From: Nitrospira tepida
GTDB taxonomy: Bacteria > Nitrospirota > Nitrospiria > Nitrospirales > Nitrospiraceae
Direction of reading: 5' to 3'
Length of the DNA: 64,000 nt
Assembly: GCF_947241125.1 (NCBI RefSeq)
Contig: NZ_OX365700.1
Span: forward strand, 2,078,001 to 2,142,000
This document shows, in pieces, positions 43,226 to 52,241 of the stretch; the first letter of the stretch is position 1; every line of letters starts with the position of its first letter. A program made the position numbers and the translations under genes. Under the pieces are notes generated by a model. It worked only from the letters and a program-made list of their open reading frames with translations. It was not told where the DNA came from and made no database searches.

Positions 43226-46200
43226 ATGTGGCAGATCTTTACGTTCGGGAACGGGGATGTCATCGCGGCGGTGATCACGGGCCTCAAGGTGATGATGACC
43301 ACGGGGGCTTATGAAAGCCTCTTCAGGCTCGGCCTGCTCGGCCTGGTGGTCTTCGCCTTGCTCCATGTGACCTTCAACCGTCGGTTCCTCGGCCCCCTAC
43401 TGATCGGCGCGGTCGGGCTGCTGTACGCCTCGGTATTCGTGACGGCCGACGTCTCGATCGAAGATCAGGTCAATGCGGCGGTGCCCGACACGATCGTGAC
43501 CGGGGTGCCGGTGCTGATCGCGTTTCCGGCCTACGTCTCTGGTCAGGTGGGGTATCACCTCACCTCCATCACCGAGACGGCGCTCTTGTTGCCGACCGGC
43601 TATCGTTCCACGGGATCGGTGATCAACCGCCCGTTGTTCGAGACGCAGAAGCTGCTCGACTTCACGCTCCCTGACAGCGATCTGTGGAAAAACCTCGTCC
43701 AGTATCTCATGAACTGCACGCTGAAGGAGATCGACTACAACCAACTGAACCGCACGGCTGTGGAGAAGGCGACCGATGCTCTTGGCGCGATCGCGGCGAC
43801 CAATCCCGCTCTGAGTTCACCGTGGTATCAGAATGGCAATATCCAGCCCACTGCGCAGCTCTGCACGGACTTCTACGCGAACGTCATCACGCCGGGCTTT
43901 ACGACACCGGCGCCCGAATATCTGGAAGCCACCCAGAAGCTGCGTTCGTCGCTCGGTGCGGACCCTGCGACTCCTGGAGACGAGTTGCCAGTGATTGATC
44001 AACTCCGGACGACCCTGCTCGGTGTGCCGGGACAGACTTCGGACCAGGTTCTCCGGAATATCGTGATCGTGAAGGCCTGGAAGGAGGCATGGGCCCAGAG
44101 GGCCAAGACGATGAACGATGTGCCGTCGGCAGTGAAGCTGGCTCAGGAGGCCACAACCCAGGATTTGAAGTATCAGGCCTATACCAAGTCCTATATCGCC
44201 GCGAAGTTCCTCCCCGTGCTCCGAACGGTCGCGGAAGGCCTGGTGTATCTGGTCACCCCGTTCATCGCCGTGATGGCCCTGTCCGGCTCCATGACTCGGG
44301 TCCTCGGCCTCTACGGGCGGAGCTTCGCATGGCTCGCCATGTGGGGGCCGCTCTATGCGGTCGTAAATTTCGTCATGTATTTCGAAGCTAACGCCAAGGT
44401 CAAGGATCTCATCATCAATTCGGGGTTCGCCGACGCCATCACGTTCAATTCGTTCGACCCGATCCGAGAGTACATCGTCGGGATCAATTCCATGGCGACG
44501 GATCTCACGCTGGCGGTACCGGCCGTCGCCTGGGGCCTGGTCTGGGCCGGAGGGAATCTCGCCTCTTCGCTCACCGGAAGTCTCTCCGCTCCTCTCTCTG
44601 CCGCCGGCCAGGAAGCAGGGCGGTTCGCTCGTGGTCACGGGCAGGTCATGTCGGAACCACCGTCCTATCTGATGGAGCCGGTTCGGATGGAGACTGCAGG
44701 ACGTTCCGCGTCGCAAGAGAGCTATACAGTCCCGGTTGGCGTCGGCGGCCTGCGGGTCGATGCGCAAACAGGGGTCTCGACTCTACATCACGCTGATGGC
44801 GGGACGACCCGCATCGGGGCGAACGGCATGGTGACCTACCAGGGGCCGACGGGAGGGTTCTCGCGGCGCGCGAGCGAGCTGGCTCCCACCGGCGCCTGGT
44901 ATGAGAGCGGCGCGTTCCGTCGCGACGAGTTCGATCACGCGGCCGGCCGGATAGTGCAGAAACAGTTCGAAGTCCGCGGGGCCACGATCGATAAAAGTTT
45001 CAGCTACGAGCATGATGGTGTCCTCCACTCGGTCCGGGAAGAATACAACCAGGAAACGGGAAGAACCGTCCGCCGCGTGGATTCCTCGATTAAGGATGGC
45101 GTGAGCCGGGTCGAGACGAGCACGCAGTGGGGGCCGCAACAGGTCAGCGAAACGGGTCCTGTCATGGCCTGGGCGGTCCATCCCGATGGCCGGCAGGAAC
45201 CGGTCACCGGCACCCTCTCACGTTCGGGTCTGCGCCTCGGCCACGAGGACTTCTGGGGCGAAGGGCAGCTGGTGACCTCCGGCGACGGCCCGACCCGCGA
45301 ATACAAGGGACGACTCACCGGACAGAAGATCAACGGGATCTCGGTCTTCGCCGTCTCGCAGGGAGGCTATAAAGAGGGCGTCGTCGGGGAGGTGCTGAGA
45401 GAGGATGCCAATCTCCGCTACTACCACAGCGCCGATGGCACCTTTTATACTCGCGAGGCGGCGGAGAGCATTGACGTGCGCAAACTGGACGGGGAGATGG
45501 AGACGATTCAGGGCAAGGCGAGGGAATTCGGTCGTGTGACTGTGGGATCAGATGAAAAGTTCCAGCACAATCCCCTCACGTATGAAATCGAAAGCACCAA
45601 GGGCGACCACAAGGCTGCCTATTCAGGGGAGATCCATGTCGATGCAGAGGGAAGGAAGTTTCTCCAAGCGACGGCGGGTGGGACAGAGCGGAGCAACAAG
45701 GATCGCTTCGTCGATGCGGGGATGGAGTATGTCTACAAGACCGGTGACAACGGCGGCAAGAGCTACACTGCGGATGGCGTGAGGCTTCAACGGATCATCG
45801 GGCTTCTTCCCGAGAATGAGGCGGTGATCAGGCAGGTGGCGACGCACGAGGAAGGGAACGTGATCCAGCTTGCCAACGGCCAGGAGCGGCGCGTCCCCAC
45901 GTCGGTCAGTCTGTCTTATTCAATTCCCGGAGGGGTGACGAAATCCTTGACCGGCAATTACGACCACCAGGGAGATTTTCACATCGCTGCCGGGCAGAGC
46001 AGGGAAGGGGTGGAATTTCTGACGCTTGACCAGTATCGCGGGCAGGAGGTTGCCGTCCGCGGCGTGAGAAGCAATCAGACGGGAGAAGCAATCTTCAGCC
46101 ACGCGGAGGGAGGCCGAAAGACAGAACTGTGGGACTATGTGTCACACGTGATGGGATGGCAGGAAAAGGAACAATACCTCAAAGACAAACCGATTCAGTG

Positions 46201-47395
46201 GAAGGATGGGACGACCGGGCAGACCCACAAGGGACATTTCTTCGGCCTGTTCGATCAGGAAGGGAACCTGCTGGAGGGCAGCGTGGTCAATGACCTGAGG
46301 AGCCAGGCGTTCGTGATGAAGCAGAATCCGCTGACGAAAGAATACGAGACCGGCTTCATTGACATGCATCAAGATCCCGATTCGCATGCCTCCGTGGCGA
46401 CCTACACGACCCTTTCTACCGAACAGATCGGCGCGGACGGGACCGCTCGGACATTGACGCTGGGGCCGCAAGCAGGGAATGGCACGAGAGAGATCCTCTC
46501 GGATATCGGAACAGGCGGGAGAAAGACCGACCTGTTCCATGACTACACCCATGAAACAGGCGGGCATTTCGTCGAGCGGTTCGAGGAATTCCATCGGATG
46601 CAGGGTGGGACTCTCTCCGAAATGCATAACACACGCATGTTCAGCGGCACCAAGTGGATTCCCGATCCCGTCCATCAGGGGCAACATCATCCCGTGCAGA
46701 TGCGTGGCTTCATGGATGAACAAGGGAACGTGGTCTACGCCGAATTTCAGAGCGGCCAGTATGGGAAGACGTGGAACTACAAGGTGGTCGATGGAAAGGC
46801 GCAATGGGGAGTGGCCGAGACCGCTCAGCCCACGTCTGGTGGACCGGGATTGACGAATTTCCGTTCGCTTTCCAAGAACGAGGTGGAATCGAGTGGCTTG
46901 GCCTCGACCCAGGTTATTGGGCCTGACGGAAAGCTGCTCTATGAGAAAGGGGATAGCGGCATACAGGTGATCGAATGGGATGTGTACAGGCAGGAACTCC
47001 AGCGACGGGTGAACATCGGCGCCGAGTATGCTGTGTTTGGGCACTGGGATGCGAAAGAACTCACCAATGAAGACAGCGGGGCGAAGCAAACTTTAAAAGC
47101 GATTGGGGCCGGCAAAACCGCTGTTGACATTGTAACGGGTGCCGGTAATTTGGCTATGACAGGTCGGCGACTTGGCGGGGCATTCGGAGGCGGAACCGGC
47201 GCTGCAGGTCCAAAAGGAGGACCACTTCCAGAAGGAGGTCCCACTGGTCGGCCTGGCATGCAGCCTGGGCTGGGGACTTCGCCGCAGAGTATGGAGGATC
47301 TCCAGAGGTTCCAGGAGGATCTTACGCATGCCCTCAAGAAAAGCGGGATCGATATTACTGGGGCGAAGGGCGCTGGTAAGCACATTCAACCGTGA
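43226..47395 (+). CDS. traG: TraG, mating-pair stabilisation protein, unusually long
   Basis: A 1389-residue protein; F TraG is about 940. Residues 1-460 are the TraG N-terminal membrane part (YESLFRLGLLGLVVFALLHV, LLIGAVGLLYASVF, LRTVAEGLVYLVTPFIAVMA, YGRSFAWLAMWGPLYAVVNF). From about 480 to 1330 comes a long hydrophilic region, rich in Gly, Asp and Tyr, with loose repeats of the kind 'GxxxYxxxxG' (TGVSTLHHADGGTTRIGANG, YNQETGRTVRRVDSS). It ends in a Gly/Pro-rich tail. The membrane part assists pilus assembly. The extension probably takes the place of F TraG's periplasmic entry-exclusion/stabilisation domain, but is not recognisable by eye. Confidence 0.88.
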   Translation: MWQIFTFGNGDVIAAVITGLKVMMTTGAYESLFRLGLLGLVVFALLHVTFNRRFLGPLLIGAVGLLYASVFVTADVSIEDQVNAAVPDTIVTGVPVLIAFPAYVSGQVGYHLTSITETALLLPTGYRSTGSVINRPLFETQKLLDFTLPDSDLWKNLVQYLMNCTLKEIDYNQLNRTAVEKATDALGAIAATNPALSSPWYQNGNIQPTAQLCTDFYANVITPGFTTPAPEYLEATQKLRSSLGADPATPGDELPVIDQLRTTLLGVPGQTSDQVLRNIVIVKAWKEAWAQRAKTMNDVPSAVKLAQEATTQDLKYQAYTKSYIAAKFLPVLRTVAEGLVYLVTPFIAVMALSGSMTRVLGLYGRSFAWLAMWGPLYAVVNFVMYFEANAKVKDLIINSGFADAITFNSFDPIREYIVGINSMATDLTLAVPAVAWGLVWAGGNLASSLTGSLSAPLSAAGQEAGRFARGHGQVMSEPPSYLMEPVRMETAGRSASQESYTVPVGVGGLRVDAQTGVSTLHHADGGTTRIGANGMVTYQGPTGGFSRRASELAPTGAWYESGAFRRDEFDHAAGRIVQKQFEVRGATIDKSFSYEHDGVLHSVREEYNQETGRTVRRVDSSIKDGVSRVETSTQWGPQQVSETGPVMAWAVHPDGRQEPVTGTLSRSGLRLGHEDFWGEGQLVTSGDGPTREYKGRLTGQKINGISVFAVSQGGYKEGVVGEVLREDANLRYYHSADGTFYTREAAESIDVRKLDGEMETIQGKAREFGRVTVGSDEKFQHNPLTYEIESTKGDHKAAYSGEIHVDAEGRKFLQATAGGTERSNKDRFVDAGMEYVYKTGDNGGKSYTADGVRLQRIIGLLPENEAVIRQVATHEEGNVIQLANGQERRVPTSVSLSYSIPGGVTKSLTGNYDHQGDFHIAAGQSREGVEFLTLDQYRGQEVAVRGVRSNQTGEAIFSHAEGGRKTELWDYVSHVMGWQEKEQYLKDKPIQWKDGTTGQTHKGHFFGLFDQEGNLLEGSVVNDLRSQAFVMKQNPLTKEYETGFIDMHQDPDSHASVATYTTLSTEQIGADGTARTLTLGPQAGNGTREILSDIGTGGRKTDLFHDYTHETGGHFVERFEEFHRMQGGTLSEMHNTRMFSGTKWIPDPVHQGQHHPVQMRGFMDEQGNVVYAEFQSGQYGKTWNYKVVDGKAQWGVAETAQPTSGGPGLTNFRSLSKNEVESSGLASTQVIGPDGKLLYEKGDSGIQVIEWDVYRQELQRRVNIGAEYAVFGHWDAKELTNEDSGAKQTLKAIGAGKTAVDIVTGAGNLAMTGRRLGGAFGGGTGAAGPKGGPLPEGGPTGRPGMQPGLGTSPQSMEDLQRFQEDLTHALKKSGIDITGAKGAGKHIQP

Positions 47396-47537
47396 TCCCT
47401 TCGCATCAATAGGAGTGCTTGATGCGTGTAGCGGGATCGGAACACTATCGCTTGTCACGCGGGTAGCATTGAAAATGGCTACTGTTCGTCAATTTAGGTA
47501 AACTTTCGCCTGACAACATGTAGGTTCACTCATCATG

Positions 47538-47765
47538 ATGTGGACTCAATTAGAGGTCTTCTGGCGGCGGCTGAAGAACTGGTGGAAGGGCCTCGGATGG
47601 GAGCTATCTCAACGAGGAGATGAGTTGGGTCTGTTGGATCCTGATCCTGAGTCCAGCAGGGAGGAACTTAATCCAGGAACCGGTTACCCCATGATCGATG
47701 AGATCATCGATGTTCATGGCAACACCTATGGGAGAGGAGAAGACTCTCTCTGCGATAATGATTAG
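47538..47765 (+). CDS. small acidic hypothetical protein
   Basis: A 75-residue frame beginning MWTQLEVFWRRLKNWWKGLG, with a Trp-rich amphipathic start and an acidic tail. ATG 47538 is one codon after another ATG, with only a weak ribosome site. It follows traG by 142 bp. It could be an accessory or entry-exclusion peptide, but nothing identifies it. Confidence 0.35.
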   Translation: MWTQLEVFWRRLKNWWKGLGWELSQRGDELGLLDPDPESSREELNPGTGYPMIDEIIDVHGNTYGRGEDSLCDND

Positions 47766-48108
47766 CGGTTCCCTGGCGTGATGACGGTTATCAAGTCGTA
47801 TTGTTCTTGAGGAGGGTCATCACACCTTTTGATGTTGGGCTACGACTGATCTGGTGCAAGATGCGAAGACAGAGAGGCGAGGCGGGCGTGGAATAAACAG
47901 CCCGGCTGACTGCCTCTGACTCAAAGTGATTGGTCGAGATACACCGCGGGCTGATAGCCGGATGGACTGCAGGATTGGCAGCCTATCTCAGTGATTGGCA
48001 CCAGACGGAGCGATGGATAAGTGTGTGAGTTCGAAGTAAACTTGGGCATCGGCACATTATTCAGGTTGCCTCAATATACTGCGGGGAAAGCCTGCAGCAG
48101 ACTTATTA
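47766..48108. other. intergenic region between traG block and gene cassette
   Basis: 343 bp with no supported gene. GAGGAGGGTCATCACACC near 47810 resembles a ribosome site but no open frame follows. The right border coincides with GTTCGGC at 48109-48115, one mismatch from an integron core site. Confidence 0.4.
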
Positions 48109-48139
48109 GTTCGGCGTCATATTTCTACGCCCCTATATC

Positions 48140-48871
48140 ATGGCCACTTTGACATCAGTAATCCCCGACGTAGACGTGCTTGTGGCACTAGCGCCTGAAG
48201 AACTTGCTGAGGTCGTTCTGCGGCTCGCCCATGAGCGCCGGCAAAACGGCCTCATTCACCTACAGTCCTTGGTGTCAGACATTCACGGTACTCCAGGAGC
48301 CTCGGACGGCTATCCCCAGAACCGGAAACGAGATGCTGAGTTGGCGCTTGCCGAGGCATGGAATTGGCTGTCGGTGCAGGGCCTTCTGATTCCGGAGCCA
48401 AGAACGAACGGGAACAATGGATGGATGCTTCTGAGCCGCCGCGCCCGAACAATATTGGCTAACGACTCGTTCAAGACTTATGCGCGCAGCGTTGCGTTCC
48501 CGAAGGCATTGTTGCATCCGTCAATAGCCGATGAAGTCTGGCTCGACATTGTTCGCGGTGACTTAGAAACCGCAGTGTTCAAGGCATTTCGGGCGGTCGA
48601 AGTAGCTGTGCGAGAGGCCGGACACTTTGCCGATACGGATATTGGAACCGCGCTAATGCGCAAGGCATTCGACAAAATGACCGGTCCGCTCTCTAATTTG
48701 CAGCAGCCCGAGGCGGAGCGTGAGGCATTGGCACATTTGTTTGCCGGAGCAATCGGTTCATACAAGAACCCACATTCTCATCGCACTGTTTCCATCAGCG
48801 ACGCGACGGAAGCCCAAGAAATGGTCATCTTGGCGAGCCACTTGCTTCGCATTGTTGATAGCAGGCGGTAG
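48140..48871 (+). CDS. TIGR02391/Ymh-family protein in an integron-like cassette
   Basis: A 243-residue protein. The C-terminal 120 residues match the family pattern: GDLETAVFKAFRAVEVAVRE, GTALMRKAFDKMTGPL, REALAHLFAGAIGSYKNPHS and HR. The N-terminal 110 residues hold a winged-helix-like part (ALAEAWNWLSVQGLLIPEP). The molecular function of the family is not established; members are frequent in mobile and defence regions. There is no clear ribosome site, as is common for integron cassettes. An attC-like site begins immediately after the stop. Confidence 0.78.
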   Translation: MATLTSVIPDVDVLVALAPEELAEVVLRLAHERRQNGLIHLQSLVSDIHGTPGASDGYPQNRKRDAELALAEAWNWLSVQGLLIPEPRTNGNNGWMLLSRRARTILANDSFKTYARSVAFPKALLHPSIADEVWLDIVRGDLETAVFKAFRAVEVAVREAGHFADTDIGTALMRKAFDKMTGPLSNLQQPEAEREALAHLFAGAIGSYKNPHSHRTVSISDATEAQEMVILASHLLRIVDSRR

Positions 48872-48946
48872 CCTATGACGCCGATCCCATCATTCCACCG
48901 GACGTGCGCGAAAAGCCGCGCAGGCCGGTGAATTCAGACGTTAGAC
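48872..48946 (+). repeat. attC: attC-like integron recombination site
   Basis: CACCGGACGTGCGCG (48896-48910) pairs with CGCGCAGGCCGGTG (48918-48931) leaving an unpaired base in the stem, as in attC L boxes. The site ends with the core GTTAGAC (48940-48946), matching GTTRRRY. The outer left box (CCTATGAC) is imperfect. No integron integrase gene is present in the window. Confidence 0.7.
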
Positions 48947-48969
48947 GCGCTCGATTTTCTATGGCTATG

Positions 48970-50118
48970 TCATGGGAAGCTTCCGCAAGGTGTTTTTGGT
49001 GCTTGAGCGGTGATAAGCCGGAGGTCCTCGGAGAGCATTGAAGCCATAGGGAATGCGGTGGTGGGAGTGACTGGGAGGCGGATCGTTCCGAGGACTTCTC
49101 CAGAGGGGATCGACGATACTTGCAGGACGACCTCGGCTGCTGTCTGGGTAGTATCGATGTTTCCGGTGATAAGTACGGTGGCCGGAATCCAGCGGCCGAG
49201 CGCCACCTGTTGGCTGTCATGGACCCGGCCGCTGAGTTGAAACTGTTGTTCCTCGATGATTCTGGATTTTGTTGGATCGTCAGCGACGAAACAGATCTGT
49301 GCCTGCAAGAAGTGTTTCGCAAGAGACGCCTCGATGACCTCTTCGAGTACGGTAGGGAATCCTTGAAGTTTGGCGACCTGAACGACGAGCGGATGAGGCC
49401 AGCGCTCGGCCGGAATGGAATGAGTCGCGGCCTGGTAAGCTTTGGTGAGCTGTTTCGGTGAGACGTCGAGCATCGTCGTGATGGTATGTGGTCCCTGCCT
49501 ATAGTTCACTTCCAATCTGCCTGTGTGCGCTTCCTGTGACGTAGCCCTTGCCTGATCGTTCCGGAGGAGATGCGCTAGTCGGAGGACTGTCCTCATAGCG
49601 GGAGTCGGATACGTCGCGAGTAGATCTGTCTGCCCGGCCCATTTCACGTCAATCCAGCCTCCCTTCACCGGCTCCCATCGTTCCGTCAGCTCGAGGGTGC
49701 GGTGAATGTTGCTGGGTAGGAGGATGGAGCCCTGAAGGGGTTCTCGCATGAGAAGTCGTCGGCATCCGTAAGGCATCGGTTCATCCGAAGCGTGGCCGAG
49801 CGTGAGGACGTACTTGATCATGCCGTACGGACACTGGAAGAGTCCGGGAACGATCGAGAGGGGCGAGAAGACGTAGCGGCGATAGTGTTGGGATGTCTCT
49901 GTCTGAACCGCGGTGGTCACGGCTGTCGCTTGCTCGATGGCCAGGGTCCAGCCCAGATGATCTGGGTGTACTTCTGTCCTGATCCGAAGGTGGCGGGTCG
50001 GATGGCGGTCGAGCTCGAACACGCGGGTCTGGGGAGGGCCCGCGACCTCCGGGACAAGTTCTGCACATCCCGCGAGAAGGAAGCTGATAAGCAGGGGAAG
50101 GAGGCGGCTGGTTCTCAT
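48970..50118 (-). CDS. lipoprotein with LpoB/CsgG-like C-terminal domain
   Basis: A 382-residue protein starting MRTSRLLPLLISFLLAGC, with lipobox LLAG-C. The N-terminal half shares its pattern with the upstream gene product (RIRTEVHPDHLGWTLAIEQA, VFSPLSIVPGLFQCPYGMI). The C-terminal part, with RIIEEQQFQLSGRVHDSQQ, ATVLITGNI and SIPSGEVLGTIRLP, resembles the LpoB/CsgG family of outer-membrane lipoproteins. ATG 50118 overlaps the upstream stop by ATGA, so the pair is one operon. It may help the transfer machinery cross the cell wall or outer membrane; this is inference. Confidence 0.65.
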   Translation of the reverse strand: MRTSRLLPLLISFLLAGCAELVPEVAGPPQTRVFELDRHPTRHLRIRTEVHPDHLGWTLAIEQATAVTTAVQTETSQHYRRYVFSPLSIVPGLFQCPYGMIKYVLTLGHASDEPMPYGCRRLLMREPLQGSILLPSNIHRTLELTERWEPVKGGWIDVKWAGQTDLLATYPTPAMRTVLRLAHLLRNDQARATSQEAHTGRLEVNYRQGPHTITTMLDVSPKQLTKAYQAATHSIPAERWPHPLVVQVAKLQGFPTVLEEVIEASLAKHFLQAQICFVADDPTKSRIIEEQQFQLSGRVHDSQQVALGRWIPATVLITGNIDTTQTAAEVVLQVSSIPSGEVLGTIRLPVTPTTAFPMASMLSEDLRLITAQAPKTPCGSFP

Positions 50119-51410
50119 TGTGTGATGAGCCATCCCTCCCGCCTCGTATCATTGTGGGGCGCGATGTCCCCCTGTGGGCGACCTGCGTGCATCACCGTGT
50201 CGAGGATCCGTGCGCTCATGGTGTCGAGAAACTCGGCCCACTGCCCGGGCGGGGCTTCCACGAGGAGATGAGCGAGAACTTCGCCCGTCTCGATGGAAGT
50301 GATGCTCGTCGTCGCGAGGTAGCCTTGTTCGTGGAGATTCCGGGCATACACGCGGACGAGAAGGGTTGCACCGGACCATTCCCCAATTCCGTTCTGCGCC
50401 GAGTCCCTGTAGCGGCCTTGATGGTGAGCCGCCTGTAGGTCTTCGGTTTCGGTGAGAAGCTCGTCGCGCGCGACGACAGCCAGATCCGACCGAGCAAAGT
50501 GTCGGAGCAGATGCGTCGCGATCGCTCGCGTTTCAGGAGCGGCAGCATTTCTATCGGGTTCCACGACGGTTCGGATTCTGATCGCTGATGGCCACCGGCC
50601 TGCGGGAGCCCGTGCCGCTTCCTGCTCGATGGCGGTGCGGAGCATCACGGTGGTCAACGGGATCGGATGAGAGACGAGAGGGCCTCCTGGTTGCTGGAGT
50701 TGAATCTCTGCGTGGCCGGAAAGGGTGTCGGAGATCTCGATGCCCTGCCGCGCGAGCAGGTTTGCGATCCAACGAGCTCGGAAGGTGATTGTCGGCTGCT
50801 GCGGACTCGGAGGAATGTCGATGCCGAGAGGATCCTTGCCGGGGAGCTGCCATACGAGCGCAAGAGAACCAGTCGTCACCGGCTGATCCTCCTCTTCAAT
50901 CCGGCGATCCAGGCTGACATCGTTTCGCATCATCGTTGCTTCGAAGGAGTAGGCCTCGCCGCCGCCGGCCAGCGAGCAAGGTTCATAGAGGGCTGGTCGG
51001 CGCCACATCGGCGCCCCGGGATCAGCGAAAGCGAGTCCCGTCATCCCTAAGATTCCCCACGTCGGACATGTGACCCACCCTGCCACGAGTTTTGGAATTC
51101 TCCAGGTTTTCGCAGCCGGATAGACTCTGGTCTTCCACGTTTCCTGCTGCGTCACGTCGACATACCGTCGGATCCGTTGGATCGGCTGAACGGACCACCC
51201 AAGGCCATCGGTGTGGGTCGTGATCCGGAGTTCCGGAGGACCGATAGGCTCAGTGTGGTGAATGACCGGCACCTGCTGAACGTGGTCGAGGCTGACGGGT
51301 TTGTCGATCGGCGCGCAGTGGGGCAGCACAAGCGCAATGTAGACAAACCAGGGGAATGATGTATGGGGGACCGGTGGTTGGTCCGTGGGAGCTTGGTTTT
51401 GATGACCCAT
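50115..51410 (-). CDS. paralogous envelope protein with LpoB/CsgG-like domain
   Basis: A 431-residue protein when started at ATG 51410 (MGHQNQAPTDQPPVPHTSFP). It shares with the downstream gene an N-terminal region (RITTHTDGLGWSVQPIQRI) and a C-terminal one (FARSDLAVVARDELLTETED, TSITSIETGEVLAHLLVEAP), so the two are ancient paralogues. The hydrophobic stretch FPWFVYIALVLPHC may be a signal peptide with an atypical lipobox (His before Cys). It is divergent from the NusA-like gene across 178 bp. Confidence 0.6.
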   Translation of the reverse strand: MGHQNQAPTDQPPVPHTSFPWFVYIALVLPHCAPIDKPVSLDHVQQVPVIHHTEPIGPPELRITTHTDGLGWSVQPIQRIRRYVDVTQQETWKTRVYPAAKTWRIPKLVAGWVTCPTWGILGMTGLAFADPGAPMWRRPALYEPCSLAGGGEAYSFEATMMRNDVSLDRRIEEEDQPVTTGSLALVWQLPGKDPLGIDIPPSPQQPTITFRARWIANLLARQGIEISDTLSGHAEIQLQQPGGPLVSHPIPLTTVMLRTAIEQEAARAPAGRWPSAIRIRTVVEPDRNAAAPETRAIATHLLRHFARSDLAVVARDELLTETEDLQAAHHQGRYRDSAQNGIGEWSGATLLVRVYARNLHEQGYLATTSITSIETGEVLAHLLVEAPPGQWAEFLDTMSARILDTVMHAGRPQGDIAPHNDTRREGWLITQ

Positions 51411-51588
51411 TTCTGCCTCGGTAGCAACCAGATGATGCGCAGCTTCCTCCAGAACTAATACAGGAGCGGAGGCGAAACGCAAGCCAAGGCAGAAGGGGCA
51501 AGTTGGCAGTCACGGGCGCGTCGAACTGGGGGAAAGCCCCTGACAGAGGCGGGAGTAATACAAAGGACGGAGGAAGGAAGCCGGCTTG

Positions 51589-52215
51589 ATGGAGAAGATC
51601 GGGGACTTCGTGCTGGGTCGGGTTGTGAAGGCCTTACCGGACCGGGACAGTTACCTCATCCTAGTCCATGGCACGCAGCCCTTCGCTGTGCTTCCGAAGC
51701 AGTATGCCGACCGGCCCTATCGGGTCAAGGACACAATCTCGGCAGCGGTGTACCGGTTGGGTGAGGTGTATCCGGTCTTGTCCCAGCGCTGTCCCCATTA
51801 CATCCGCCGTATTTCGGAATCCATCCTCCGTCCTGTGTTGGCGGCTGGTGAAGTCCGGATACGTCGGGTCGCCACGGGCCTCGGTTCGCCGTTTGTCAAG
51901 ATCGCCGTCGAGAGTGAAGAGGGAGTCGACCCGGTCAGGTTGTGTGTGCCCTACCGTCAGAGCTACGCCAGCTACACCAGACTGATGGTGTCGTTTGTCC
52001 GGTACTCGACGGACCTGGGACGATTCATCCGCAATGCGCTGGCACCGGCACCGGTCGATCGTATCAGACGGATCGACGTGTTCCGGGAGGAGCAGATGGC
52101 GCGGGTACTGGTCCCGGCCGAGTGCAAGGGATATTTCCTGGGAAAGGGCGGCCTGAACATCGCGCTCGCGAGCAAGCTGACATCAGTGGCGATCGAGCTG
52201 AGGACAGAACAGTGA
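51589..52215 (+). CDS. NusA-like KH-domain protein
   Basis: A 208-residue protein. Its C-terminal two thirds resemble the KH1-KH2 pair of NusA: SILRPVLAAGEVRIRRVATG and SPFVKIAVESEEGVDPVRLC correspond to NusA KH1 and its entry. The end, ARVLVPAECKGYFLGKGGLN with IALASKLTSVAIEL, matches NusA KH2 with a G-K-G-G loop (canonical 'AIGKxGQNxRLAxxLtGw'). The NusA RNA-polymerase-binding N-terminal domain seems shortened or replaced. It would bind RNA and affect elongation or termination. ATG 51589 has AGGAAGG about 12 nt upstream. It heads the rightward block ending with membrane transfer genes. Confidence 0.7.
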   Translation: MEKIGDFVLGRVVKALPDRDSYLILVHGTQPFAVLPKQYADRPYRVKDTISAAVYRLGEVYPVLSQRCPHYIRRISESILRPVLAAGEVRIRRVATGLGSPFVKIAVESEEGVDPVRLCVPYRQSYASYTRLMVSFVRYSTDLGRFIRNALAPAPVDRIRRIDVFREEQMARVLVPAECKGYFLGKGGLNIALASKLTSVAIELRTEQ

Positions 52216-52241
52216 TAGTCGCTCCGGGAGAGGAGGGTTCC

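Noticed and set aside
48872-48946. The GC-rich hairpin after 48871 as an intrinsic transcription terminator.
   Set aside because: There is no T-tract, and the bulged stem plus terminal GTTAGAC fits an attC site better.
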